Below are positions 36,293 to 44,747 of a DNA stretch of 64,000 nt, piece by piece. Position numbers and translations under genes: made by a program. The notes below the pieces were generated by a model. The model was not told where the DNA came from. It worked only from the letters and a program-made list of their open reading frames with translations, and made no database searches. This stretch comes from Sphingobacterium puteale (GTDB lineage Bacteria > Bacteroidota > Bacteroidia > Sphingobacteriales > Sphingobacteriaceae). Every line of letters starts with the position of its first letter. The first letter of the stretch is position 1. The stretch covers positions 62,001 to 126,000 of the forward strand of contig NZ_RBWS01000012.1 in NCBI RefSeq assembly GCF_003627955.1. The letters run 5' to 3'.

Positions 36293-36437
36293 GATCCAAC
36301 CTTTTCACACCGTTTTCCCTTCGCTGCACAGCTTCGATATCAAAACAATTGCGCATATCTAATATCTATTTAATAATTTTGATAGCGGTAGATCCAGTTG
36401 TGAAACGATCTCTCAACATTAATTTTAGCATAAAAAA

Positions 36438-36806
36438 ATGAGCAAAAAAAGAATATTTGCCCTGCTTCTGATTGTCATCATGCTGGCGGCTATACTGACA
36501 AACCCGAGCAAAGAGGAACATGAAAAAATTGTCCGTGCAAAGGCTGAGCAATTACTAAAAAGTCAGCTTCATGCAAAAGACCAGGCTTTTTTCGGATTGG
36601 GAATGCAACTTTTCGGCAACAAATTAGTGGACAGCTTTGTCCAGAATTCCGTTGTTATAGACAATTATTATCTTTTCTCTCTGACCAAGATCAAATGGCA
36701 AGGCACAGAACAGATTATCGGAGGTGGTGCGTTTAAACAGATTTGGCTGAGCCCCAAGATTGATGAAAAAGCAGATGAAATTATTGCTGCATTGAAAAAA
36801 ATCTAA
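36438..36806 (+). CDS. DUF4359-like small protein with an N-terminal anchor
   Basis: 122 residues: one membrane helix or uncleaved signal at 5-21, then TNPSKEEHEKIVRAKAE, and a small domain with VIDNYYLFSLTKIKW ending in IGGGAFKQIWL. The NPS-start, the NYxxFS strand and the glycine-rich turn are what I recall of DUF4359. Function unknown. The next gene (truC) begins two bases after the stop, so these are one unit. Confidence 0.7.
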   Translation: MSKKRIFALLLIVIMLAAILTNPSKEEHEKIVRAKAEQLLKSQLHAKDQAFFGLGMQLFGNKLVDSFVQNSVVIDNYYLFSLTKIKWQGTEQIIGGGAFKQIWLSPKIDEKADEIIAALKKI

Positions 36807-36807
36807 T

Positions 36808-37494
36808 ATGTCCTTAGAAATTCTTTACGAAGATGAATCCATTGTGGCGATCAATAAGCCGCATGGTCTTTTGGTACATCGTTCATCCATTGCGCGTGAC
36901 ACGTCCGAATTTGCCCTTCAAATACTACGTGACCAGCTGGGCAAAACGGTATACCCTGCTCATCGCCTCGACCGTAAAACTGGTGGAGTCCTTTTGTTTT
37001 CTCTGAACAAAGAAACGGATCAATACTTACAAAAAAGTTTTCAGGAACATCAAATTGATAAAAAATACCTTGCTGTGCTCCGAGGATTCGCTCCTGAGGA
37101 AGGAATTATTGACTATCCCCTGAAAAAAGAAAATGGCACATTACAAGATGCCCAGACATCATTCAGACTGCTGGCCAAAAGTGAGCTCGATATTCCTTTC
37201 GGGAAATTTCCAACTTCAAGGTACAGTCTTGTTGAAGCCAATCCACTGACTGGTCGCATGCATCAATTGCGGCGTCACTTTGCACACATATTTTACCCCA
37301 TTATCGGTGATCGTCCGCATGGCTGCAATAAACAAAATAAATTCTGGAAAGAGAACTACCAGATGGACACGATGTTACTTCACGCATCAGAATTAACGTT
37401 CAATCACCCTTTGTCGGGCGAGACCGTTCGTATAAAAGCAGCTATCCAATCCGATTTCCGGAAAGTTCTTGGAATCTTAAACATACATGAATGA
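36808..37494 (+). CDS. truC: tRNA pseudouridine synthase C-type (TruC-like)
   Basis: 228 residues of the RluA/TruC family, which turns uridine into pseudouridine in RNA. The catalytic Asp lies in PAHRLDRKTGGVLLF (about residue 54), with the companion motifs NPLTGRMHQLRRHFAH and IIGDRPHGCNKQN. The RRH-AH and GDxxHG blocks are closest to TruC (tRNA position 65). No S4 domain is present. The next gene overlaps its stop by four bases. Confidence 0.88.
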   Translation: MSLEILYEDESIVAINKPHGLLVHRSSIARDTSEFALQILRDQLGKTVYPAHRLDRKTGGVLLFSLNKETDQYLQKSFQEHQIDKKYLAVLRGFAPEEGIIDYPLKKENGTLQDAQTSFRLLAKSELDIPFGKFPTSRYSLVEANPLTGRMHQLRRHFAHIFYPIIGDRPHGCNKQNKFWKENYQMDTMLLHASELTFNHPLSGETVRIKAAIQSDFRKVLGILNIHE

Positions 37495-38312
37495 TGTTAA
37501 AATTAATCCTCGAAGCATTTATTAGTATAACTGGTATCACCGCGGCATCTGGTATCGTCTATAATAACGATGAACTCCATATTGTCTCGGACAACAGCAA
37601 TTACCTGTATAGCTATAACCTCGCTCAGCACCGCCTATCCAAAACGGCCTTATTGGACACTGAACCCATGGAAAATATCAGCAAAGCGAATAAAATGGAT
37701 CTTGAATCCATTACTTTCGACGGCAAGTGCTACTACCTGTATGGATCGGGGTCAACTGAAAAGAGAAACAACCGGTTTATTTGGGACGGAAACAAAGTCG
37801 TGAAGGAAGACTATAGCGAAATCTACGCGCATTTAATGCAGAAATTTAAGATCAGTAAATCGGACTTCAACATCGAGGGAGTGCTGCATATTGACGATCG
37901 GATCTTGTTTTTCAACAGAGGAAATGGCCCCAAAGGAGTCAATGCAATTTTAGAATACAACGGTAAAGCTGAAGATAAATCACGGTGTATTCCAGTGGAA
38001 TTACCGACGATAAAGGGAATCAGTACCGGTTTTTCGGATGCCGCACTGGTGGGTGAAGACATTTATTTCATCGCGACCGCGGAGGATGCAAAATCAACCT
38101 ATCTTGACGGCGAGATCGCCGGGTCTTTACTTGGAAAAATACCAGCGGATCTGTCGTCCAAACCTGAAGTATTCCAGATCCCCGGAAATCATAAATTCGA
38201 GGGCATTACCTTCAAGGAGAAAACTGATAAGGGTTTAATTTTCCTGCTATGCGAAGATACGGATACAGAAGACGCTGAACTGACTGTTTATTCGTTGAAT
38301 GTAACGAATTAA
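37491..38312 (+). CDS. DUF6929-like beta-propeller protein
   Basis: 273 residues with a short hydrophobic start and repeated beta strands (GIVYNNDELHIVSDNSNYLYSY, DLESITFDGKCYYLYGSGS, FNIEGVLHIDDRILFFNRG). These look like blades of a six-bladed propeller, a layout seen in DUF6929. The four-base overlap with truC implies translational coupling. Function unknown; it might be a periplasmic or cytosolic esterase-like or binding protein, but no catalytic residues can be named. Confidence 0.75.
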   Translation: MMLKLILEAFISITGITAASGIVYNNDELHIVSDNSNYLYSYNLAQHRLSKTALLDTEPMENISKANKMDLESITFDGKCYYLYGSGSTEKRNNRFIWDGNKVVKEDYSEIYAHLMQKFKISKSDFNIEGVLHIDDRILFFNRGNGPKGVNAILEYNGKAEDKSRCIPVELPTIKGISTGFSDAALVGEDIYFIATAEDAKSTYLDGEIAGSLLGKIPADLSSKPEVFQIPGNHKFEGITFKEKTDKGLIFLLCEDTDTEDAELTVYSLNVTN

Positions 38313-38361
38313 ATCGTTTGTTCTAAAATAGATTCAAAGCTAGGAATCACGTATATTTTAT

Positions 38362-38369
38362 TAAATTTG
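38362..38369 (+). promoter_or_regulatory. -7 promoter box of gcvT
   Basis: TAAATTTG, 23 bases before the gcvT ATG, fits TAnnTTTG. No TTG at the -33 position. Confidence 0.5.
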
Positions 38370-38392
38370 CAACTGATTAAAACTTAATTTTT

Positions 38393-39475
38393 ATGTTAAA
38401 AAATACTGCCCTTTCGGAGACGCACATTGCTTTAGGAGCAAAGATGGTTCCCTTCGCAGGCTTCAACATGCCAGTACAATATACTGGTATCAATGATGAG
38501 CACGAAACAGTTCGTACAGGTGTAGGAGTTTTTGATGTAAGCCACATGGGTGAATTCATCCTCAAAGGTGAAAAGGCCCTGGACCTTCTTCAAAAAATCT
38601 CTTCAAATGACGTGTCGAAACTATATGACGGTAAAGTCCAATATGCTTATATTCCAAACGAAACTGGCGGTGTAGTAGACGATTTTCTAACATACCGTAT
38701 AGATGATAAGACCTATTTTCTGGTTGTCAATGCGTCCAATATTGAGAAAGACTGGAACTGGATTTCCAAATACAATACCGATGGTGTAGAAATGAAAAAC
38801 ATTTCTGACCAGACTTCTTTATTTGCTGTTCAAGGCCCTAAAGCAGCGGATGCTTTACAATCACTGACAGATATCGAGCTTGCTCCAATGGAATACTATA
38901 CTTTTGCCAAAGGTACTTTTGCAGGAGTAGATAACGTGTTGGTGTCGGCAACCGGCTATACTGGTGCAGGTGGTTTTGAGATTTATGTGGCCAATGAAGA
39001 TGCTCAGAAAGTTTGGGACGCTATTTTTGAAGCCGGAAAAGCTTACGGAATCAAACCGATCGGATTAGGTGCCCGCGATACTTTACGTTTAGAAATGGGT
39101 TTCTGCCTTTATGGAAATGACATCGACGACAATACTTCGCCTTTGGAGGCTGGGTTAGGTTGGGTAACGAAATTCACGAAAGACTTTGTAAACTCCGCTG
39201 CACTTAAAGCCGAAAAAGAAGCCGGACTTAAAAAGAAACTGGTCGGTTTCGAAATGATCGACAGAGGCATCCCGCGCCATGATTACGAGATCGTAGATGC
39301 TGATGGCCATGTAATCGGTCGGGTTACTTCGGGAACACAATCTCCGACATTGAAAAAATCGGTTGGTTTGGGTTACGTAGATACTGCATTCGCAAAAGAC
39401 GGTACAGATATCTTTATCCATATCCGTAATCAAAAAGTAAAAGCTAAAGTAACGAAACCTCCATTTGTAAAATAA
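38393..39475 (+). CDS. gcvT: Aminomethyltransferase (glycine cleavage T-protein)
   Basis: Releases ammonia from the aminomethyl-lipoyl H-protein and forms methylene-tetrahydrofolate. 360 residues. Seen: HIALGAKMVPFAGFNMPVQY, the folate-site GVFDVSHMGE (Asp near 45), DRGIPRHDYEIVD and GRVTSGTQSPTLKKSVGLGYV near the end. Partner of the P-protein at 19.3-22.1 kb. It has its own promoter box and terminator. Confidence 0.97.
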   Translation: MLKNTALSETHIALGAKMVPFAGFNMPVQYTGINDEHETVRTGVGVFDVSHMGEFILKGEKALDLLQKISSNDVSKLYDGKVQYAYIPNETGGVVDDFLTYRIDDKTYFLVVNASNIEKDWNWISKYNTDGVEMKNISDQTSLFAVQGPKAADALQSLTDIELAPMEYYTFAKGTFAGVDNVLVSATGYTGAGGFEIYVANEDAQKVWDAIFEAGKAYGIKPIGLGARDTLRLEMGFCLYGNDIDDNTSPLEAGLGWVTKFTKDFVNSAALKAEKEAGLKKKLVGFEMIDRGIPRHDYEIVDADGHVIGRVTSGTQSPTLKKSVGLGYVDTAFAKDGTDIFIHIRNQKVKAKVTKPPFVK

Positions 39476-39494
39476 GAACGGGGTAGGCGATATA

Positions 39495-39530
39495 AAAAAG
39501 AGCAGAAGACAATCGTTTTCTGCTCTTTTT
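39495..39530. terminator. Bidirectional terminator after gcvT
   Basis: AAAAAGAGCAGAA and TTCTGCTCTTTTT, 13-bp perfect arms around a ten-base loop, between convergent genes. Confidence 0.88.
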
Positions 39531-39556
39531 GTATGTTATAAGTAAGAAACTCGCTC

Positions 39557-39799
39557 CTATTTGCTTTTCCCCTTTCCCTGTTTAGCAGCATATTGCTGCT
39601 TTTTCTCGCGATCTTTCTCCTGAATCACAACTTTTATGCGTTTGCTTAAGACAACCTTAAGGTAAATAAGTACCACCAAAAATGCGATAGACAATCCCGT
39701 CACCAGCATATTTCCGGCTTTATACCCTTCAAATCCACAATACGCCAAAAACACAATGGCCAAGTTCAATACAATATTCAGTATAAAATATTTTGTCAT
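39557..39799 (-). CDS. Small membrane protein (DUF6358-like)
   Basis: 80 residues: two hydrophobic helices at about 5-24 and 33-52, then a highly basic, Lys/Gln-rich tail (KKQQYAAKQGKGKSK). It resembles small Sphingobacteriaceae proteins of DUF6358, but the match is from memory. Last of a three-gene unit with the next two; it starts one base after the neighbouring stop. Confidence 0.65.
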   Translation of the reverse strand: MTKYFILNIVLNLAIVFLAYCGFEGYKAGNMLVTGLSIAFLVVLIYLKVVLSKRIKVVIQEKDREKKQQYAAKQGKGKSK

Positions 39800-39800
39800 A

Positions 39801-40100
39801 TTACTTTTTTGTTAATCCCAATACCCGTTCTCTCCATCCAGCAAAGAAATAGAAAGCTCCACCGATAATATTGAGCAGTACGATAGCCAGTGCCATCAAC
39901 ATCCGATCGCTATTGGGAATTGTCCTAGAAAGCATAATTTCCCGTAAGATCAATATCACCCATAAAAGGGATAATAGAATAGAAAGACTGCCTAATATGG
40001 GGAAAATACTTAAGCTTAATAGCCGGGCAAATAGGGCTACGATATAAAAAGCAAGACTAAACAAGAAAGCCTGTTTAGTCTGATGCTCCAAATTTGTCAT
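39801..40100 (-). CDS. Small integral membrane protein
   Basis: 99 residues with three likely membrane helices (about 11-28, 33-51 and 66-87) and short charged ends. No family recognised. It begins one base after the rhodanese stop codon and ends one base before the 39799 start, so the three genes are tightly linked. Confidence 0.7.
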   Translation of the reverse strand: MTNLEHQTKQAFLFSLAFYIVALFARLLSLSIFPILGSLSILLSLLWVILILREIMLSRTIPNSDRMLMALAIVLLNIIGGAFYFFAGWRERVLGLTKK

Positions 40101-40101
40101 A

Positions 40102-40416
40102 TTAATAAACGTCTAACTCTGGATCGATTTCCTCTTTCCAGGCCAAAATGCCGCCTTTTAAATTTGCAAGATTATCAAAACCTTGTTGTTCCAATAACAT
40201 AATTGCCTGCGCTGAACGTTTTCCGGAACGACATTGAACGATAACAGGTTTGTCTTTGGCGATTTTATCTGCCTCGATCAGGATCCCTGATAGTGGAATA
40301 TTCAAACCGTTCAAATTTGAAACCTCATATTCAAATGACTCACGCACATCAATCAATTGAAAATCTTCATTGTTATCGATCTTATTCTTTAATTCCTGTA
40401 CAGATACTTCTTTCAT
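40102..40416 (-). CDS. Single-domain rhodanese-like sulfurtransferase
   Basis: 104 residues, one rhodanese domain. The active Cys lies in the loop QCRSGKRSAQ, with IDVRESFEYEV near the start and LKGGILAW near the end. The CRSGKRS loop is the six-residue sulfurtransferase type, like GlpE or PspE. Start ATG at 40416 (MKEVSVQELK) is used; an in-frame extension to 40473 adds no domain. First gene of a compact three-gene unit with two small membrane proteins. Confidence 0.92.
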   Translation of the reverse strand: MKEVSVQELKNKIDNNEDFQLIDVRESFEYEVSNLNGLNIPLSGILIEADKIAKDKPVIVQCRSGKRSAQAIMLLEQQGFDNLANLKGGILAWKEEIDPELDVY

Positions 40417-40683
40417 TGTCAAAAAATTTATAATCAAATATACTACATTTTTTTCTGAATTGTCTGTCTTCAACGGCCATCAGGAACATTCGTGCCTGTT
40501 ACGAATTCAAGACAACCACGGACACTCTATTGAATGCATCTTTTTACTGAAGGACAATGACAACTTCATTCCAACTTTTATCGTCCTAAGGGGAACGATA
40601 ATAGGCCTTAGTTGGAGGATAGCACGAATTTTCACAAAAATTACAGGCGAAATCAGTATCTTCATCCGAACATTACTAACGTT

Positions 40684-41988
40684 ATGAATTCAGTACCCAA
40701 AATATTTTTAACATTCGCATTAGTTGCCTTATCTTCCATTGCCTTTGGACAGCAAGTTATTTCTGAACAACAGCGTCAGGATGTGGGCCGTATTTTAAAT
40801 ACCTTGGCTTCGGATGATATGCGTGGACGATCGGCTCTGACAAAGGACATTGAGCCAGCGGCAGATTTTATCGCCGGAGAGATGAAAAAAATAGGTCTCA
40901 AACCTTATGCGGAAGAATCTTTCAGACAGACATTCCAATTGGACAAGCTCTCGCCCAAAAGCAACGTCGCGACGATCAATAAAAAGGCTGTTCCCGCTGA
41001 GCATATGATATCATTGGGTAACCATGTAACGCTCAAATGGGATGAAAACAGTCCTGTGAAAGTCGCTTATATTGCATCCGGTGCAGATTTCTCCCACGCC
41101 TTTCGGGAGCATTCCCTATCCCAAGAAAACACGCTTGTACTGGTAGACCCTTCTTTTGAAGCCTCTTTTGTCCGTTTTGGGCAAATGCTCAACAAGCCTA
41201 AATTCATAGAAGATCCGAACATACAAAAACCTTCAATAGTCTATCTGTTAAGCACAGAAACACCAAAAACATTTCAAGTCCATATCGAGCGCGATCTTCA
41301 GCACTTCCCGCTTTTTAACATTGCCGGAATTATCCCCGGAAAGAGCAAACCAAATGAATATATAATCTTTTCAGGACATTATGATCATATTGGCATATTG
41401 CCTGCCGTAGGACAAGATTCAATTGCCAATGGAGCAGATGACGATGCTTCGGGAGTAACAGCGATGTTGACCCTGGCGGATTATTACAAAAAGAAAAACA
41501 ACAATGAAAGGACACTTATTTTTGTGGCATTTACGGCCGAAGAGCTCGGCATGTATGGTTCAAAATATTTTTCTAATCATATCAATGCGGATCAGGTCGT
41601 GGCAATGATCAATATGGAAATGATCGGAAAAGATTCAAAGTTCGGCCCTAATACGGTCTATATAACAGGTTATGATCAATCTGACTTAGGTAAATTAATG
41701 CAGGAAAACCTAAAGAATACAACCTTTAAATTTTATCCCGATCCTTATACAAAACAAAATTTATTCTACCGCAGTGATAATGCCGTGTTAGCGGCAAAGG
41801 GTGTTCCCGCCCATTCATTTTCTACTTCCCAAATGGACAAGGATGAGTATTACCACACGGTAAAGGATGAAGTCGCCACGTTAAACGTTCAAAATATTAT
41901 CTCCAGTATAGAAGCAATTGCTATCGGTACTTCAGGCATTGTAGAAGGCAAGCAAACGCCTTCACGTGTGGAAAAATTAAAAGATTAG
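40684..41988 (+). CDS. Exported M28 family zinc peptidase
   Basis: 434 residues from ATG 40684, with a signal peptide (1-23, ending AFGQ). The aminopeptidase-type M28 domain occupies the C-terminal half. Metal and catalytic residues are visible in FSGHYDHIG, NGADDDASGV, FVAFTAEELGMYG, NMEMIGK and SFSTSQMDKDEYYHTVKDE. A PA-like insert (about 125-215) precedes it. Periplasmic or secreted; probably trims peptides from the N-terminus. It converges on the GNAT gene and overlaps it by four bases. Confidence 0.93.
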   Translation: MNSVPKIFLTFALVALSSIAFGQQVISEQQRQDVGRILNTLASDDMRGRSALTKDIEPAADFIAGEMKKIGLKPYAEESFRQTFQLDKLSPKSNVATINKKAVPAEHMISLGNHVTLKWDENSPVKVAYIASGADFSHAFREHSLSQENTLVLVDPSFEASFVRFGQMLNKPKFIEDPNIQKPSIVYLLSTETPKTFQVHIERDLQHFPLFNIAGIIPGKSKPNEYIIFSGHYDHIGILPAVGQDSIANGADDDASGVTAMLTLADYYKKKNNNERTLIFVAFTAEELGMYGSKYFSNHINADQVVAMINMEMIGKDSKFGPNTVYITGYDQSDLGKLMQENLKNTTFKFYPDPYTKQNLFYRSDNAVLAAKGVPAHSFSTSQMDKDEYYHTVKDEVATLNVQNIISSIEAIAIGTSGIVEGKQTPSRVEKLKD

Positions 41989-42485
41989 GAAGAGGCTGCA
42001 CGATCTATTGCCCGATGCATGACATAGTCATTGAGCACATAGTCATAATAGGGAATATCAACAGTTTCGACAACCTGAAAGCCCTGCTTTAAATAGAAAT
42101 GGTAAGCAGGGTTATTTCTATTGACATTGAGTTCCAAAATATCTTTGCCCTTGGCTTTCGCTTTTTCAACAGCAAAGTCAATCAATGCTTTCCCAAAACC
42201 TTTTCCCTGAACATCGGGCATCAAATACAGCTTTTCAATACGAAGTTTATCTGCAAGAGTTTTCAGCGCAACAAAGCCTTGGCCAATCCCGTCTTCCTTC
42301 AGAATATAAAAGAACTGTCCGCCTACCATGCCTTCAGCTAAGCCTTCAACGGTATAGCTTTTCTCCAGCATAAAATCAATCTGCTCTTTTGAAAGTATTT
42401 CACCATAAGCGTCTGGCCATATGATGTGCGCCATATTAGAAATACTACGGATATCTGTCTGTTCGGCTAATTCTATTGTTATCAT
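41985..42485 (-). CDS. GNAT family acetyltransferase
   Basis: 166 residues. Acetyl-CoA is bound by the motif-A segment EKLYLMPDVQGKGFGKALIDFAV (about 90-112), with VQGKGFG as the pyrophosphate loop. LELNVNRNNPAYHFYLKQGFQVVE follows, as in Rim-type and drug-modifying GNATs. Substrate unknown. Its start overlaps the stop of the 43054 gene by four bases, so it is downstream in one operon. Confidence 0.9.
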   Translation of the reverse strand: MITIELAEQTDIRSISNMAHIIWPDAYGEILSKEQIDFMLEKSYTVEGLAEGMVGGQFFYILKEDGIGQGFVALKTLADKLRIEKLYLMPDVQGKGFGKALIDFAVEKAKAKGKDILELNVNRNNPAYHFYLKQGFQVVETVDIPYYDYVLNDYVMHRAIDRAASS

Positions 42486-43054
42486 GAGATTGTCTCTCCT
42501 ATTAAAATATATTTTGATTTCGAAAATCCGAGGGTAAATAAGCCATCCTCTTCTGTTTCATAAAGATTCTCACCTATTTTCCGAAGTCCTTCTGTGGTGA
42601 TTTCTTCGCCTTGGCTGTCGATCTTTAGCTGTTCACCTCCTGCTTTCCATTTTGTAAAACCGGTAGTGACAAAATAGTAGCGCATTCCCTGAGCCAATAA
42701 TACCACATTGATCAGATCCAAATAGCGCTGATAGCGCGCAAGACTTATTTGATCCGTAACAACATTAACCGCTTTATATTGATGTTCGACGAGATACTCA
42801 ATGGCTGAATTTAAAAAATTATCGATATATGGAATTACTTTCAAATTCTCCTGTGTTTGATTCGCTTGCGTCTGCGCAAAAACAATATCAAATTTGTATC
42901 CTCTAGCGTCCAATGGATCAACCATATTGTTTTCTATAACAATTGTTGGACTCCATTCAAGCAATTGCCCCAAATCTTCTTCGCCTATCAGAAAAAGGTC
43001 TTCAATCAGCAGAGCAGGCTCTTGGTTCTCACGAACGATATGATGCGATGACAT
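42482..43054 (-). CDS. Conserved Bacteroidetes protein, possibly thiamine pyrophosphokinase-related
   Basis: 190 residues, starting MSSHHIVRENQEPALLIED, a very conserved N-terminus in Sphingobacteriaceae and relatives. A Rossmann-like alternation (LGQLLEWSPTIVIENNMVDPL, KAVNVVTDQISL) and a beta-rich end are visible. Automatic annotation often calls such proteins thiamine pyrophosphokinase, but I cannot find the catalytic GDxDS-type motif, so the function is open. It is translationally coupled to the downstream GNAT gene. Confidence 0.72.
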   Translation of the reverse strand: MSSHHIVRENQEPALLIEDLFLIGEEDLGQLLEWSPTIVIENNMVDPLDARGYKFDIVFAQTQANQTQENLKVIPYIDNFLNSAIEYLVEHQYKAVNVVTDQISLARYQRYLDLINVVLLAQGMRYYFVTTGFTKWKAGGEQLKIDSQGEEITTEGLRKIGENLYETEEDGLFTLGFSKSKYILIGETIS

Positions 43055-43064
43055 TTCGAAAAAT

Positions 43065-44255
43065 TTAATAACCTAATCTGCGCAAGGTGATGTAAGCCAT
43101 CAAGCCCGTACTGATTTCCAATGAGGATTCATCGACATCGAATGTGGGTGTATGTACCGCAGAAGTTATTCCTTTCGCCTTATTTCCTGTACCTAATCGG
43201 TAGAAACAAGCATTGATTTCTTGTGAGTAATAGGAAAAATCTTCCGCAGCTGGCCAGAGATCTAAATCCACGACATTCTCTTTTCCAAGATATTCCTCCG
43301 CAAAAGTTCGTGCACTTTTGGTCAGTTCAGGAGCATTGATCAAAAATGGATAACCTTTGCGAACTTCGAAGTCGCAAGTAGCCCCCATACTTTCGGCAAT
43401 TCCGACAGCCATTTTGACCATTGTCTCATGCGCTTCAGCACGCCATTTCTCATCGAATGTACGGAATGTACCCTCAAGATAAACCTGGTCAGGAATAATA
43501 TTTGTCGCACCATTAGCGATGATTTTGCCAAAAGACAGCACAGTCGGTGTGCGTGGATCCGCAAAACGGCTTGCTACCTGCTGTAAAGCGGTAATAATAT
43601 GCGCTGTGATCACAATCGGATCAATATTCTGGTGCGGGTGTGCACCGTGCCCCCCTCTTCCTTTTACGGTCATAAACAACTCATCACAAGAAGCCATATA
43701 CTTCCCTTCACGAAATCCCACTTTGCCTGTTTCGATAAACGGCATTACATGTTGACCTATTATAGCGGAAGGTGCGGGATTTTGTAGGGCACCTTCTTTG
43801 ATCATAATGGACGCTCCGCCAGGCAAACGCTCTTCTCCGGGCTGAAAGATTAATTTCACCGTCCCGCCAAATTCAGCTTTCAGGCTATGTAATATCTTTG
43901 CGGTTCCCAACAACGAGGACGTGTGTACATCATGGCCACAAGCATGCATGACCCCCGGAGTATTGGATCCATAAGGTCGGCCTTCAACTTCCTGAATAGG
44001 TAATGCATCCATATCCGCACGCAAGGCGATGACCTCATCCGAAGGGAGTTCGCCCTTAATTAACGCCACAATACCTGTATCTGCTTTTGTTTCGTAAGGG
44101 ATTCCTAATTGATCCAGCTGTACCTTTACAAATGCCGAGGTATTATATTCTTCAAAGGAAAGTTCAGGGTTTTGATGAAGATGTCTGCGGTTAGCAACTG
44201 TATCTTGAAAATATTGATGGGCTAAGGCCAGGACTTTTTCTTTCGTACTTGCCAT
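43065..44255 (-). CDS. M20 family amidohydrolase/peptidase (M20D)
   Basis: 396 residues from ATG 44255. Metal-dependent hydrolase of N-acyl amino acids or similar amides. Seen: ALRADMDALPI, HACGHDVHTSSLLG, FQPGEERLPGGASIMI and PAAEDFSYYSQE, which carry the metal ligands and the general base of the M20D group (IAA-amino acid/hippurate hydrolase type). Cytosolic. In-frame sequence upstream of the ATG is not used, because it overlaps the SPOR gene. Confidence 0.94.
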   Translation of the reverse strand: MASTKEKVLALAHQYFQDTVANRRHLHQNPELSFEEYNTSAFVKVQLDQLGIPYETKADTGIVALIKGELPSDEVIALRADMDALPIQEVEGRPYGSNTPGVMHACGHDVHTSSLLGTAKILHSLKAEFGGTVKLIFQPGEERLPGGASIMIKEGALQNPAPSAIIGQHVMPFIETGKVGFREGKYMASCDELFMTVKGRGGHGAHPHQNIDPIVITAHIITALQQVASRFADPRTPTVLSFGKIIANGATNIIPDQVYLEGTFRTFDEKWRAEAHETMVKMAVGIAESMGATCDFEVRKGYPFLINAPELTKSARTFAEEYLGKENVVDLDLWPAAEDFSYYSQEINACFYRLGTGNKAKGITSAVHTPTFDVDESSLEISTGLMAYITLRRLGY

Positions 44256-44268
44256 AAGGTTGTTTGAT

Positions 44269-44727
44269 TTATTGATAAACAAAAACGCTTTCTGAAAAGA
44301 CGAAAACGTTACTAAAATATTGACGGAGCTCACGCATAAACGCATTCGCTTCGGAACGACTTCTAAAGTCGCCCACCTTCACCCGATAATTGGGTTCATC
44401 ATAAGTGATATAGGTATCAACATCTTTATACATTCCCCGAAAACGAGTTTGCTCCGAAAAAGCTTGGTTTCGACTGGATCCGGCAAAGATCTGGACGCGA
44501 AAACCTCTCACCTTGATTCTTGTTGCCGCGGAACGTACAACAGGTTTCGAAGGAACTGCAGTGGTTTTGCTTTCGACAGGATTGATTCCCATTGCTGCCC
44601 TAAAATTTTGAAGCTGTGTAATCAAAGAATCTTTGGTTACAATAACTCCACCTTTTTCCTGTGCTTTTACATGAACAAGCGTAAATAGCACAAGTGCATA
44701 TATGAAAATCAATCCTCTCTTCAGCAT
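44269..44727 (-). CDS. SPOR domain exported protein
   Basis: 152 residues with a signal peptide (1-22, ending VKAQ), a spacer, and a C-terminal SPOR domain from about 75 (GFRVQIFAGSSRNQAFSEQ to YFSNVFVFSESVFVY). SPOR domains bind peptidoglycan stripped of stem peptides, often at division sites. It lies between secA and the M20 gene on the same strand. Confidence 0.9.
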   Translation of the reverse strand: MLKRGLIFIYALVLFTLVHVKAQEKGGVIVTKDSLITQLQNFRAAMGINPVESKTTAVPSKPVVRSAATRIKVRGFRVQIFAGSSRNQAFSEQTRFRGMYKDVDTYITYDEPNYRVKVGDFRSRSEANAFMRELRQYFSNVFVFSESVFVYQ

Positions 44728-44747
44728 AGTTTAACCTTTCTTGTCGA

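Noticed and set aside
40370..40687. Open frame antisense to the rhodanese gene and running into the M28 gene
   Set aside because: It overlaps a well supported gene on the other strand and has no recognisable domain.
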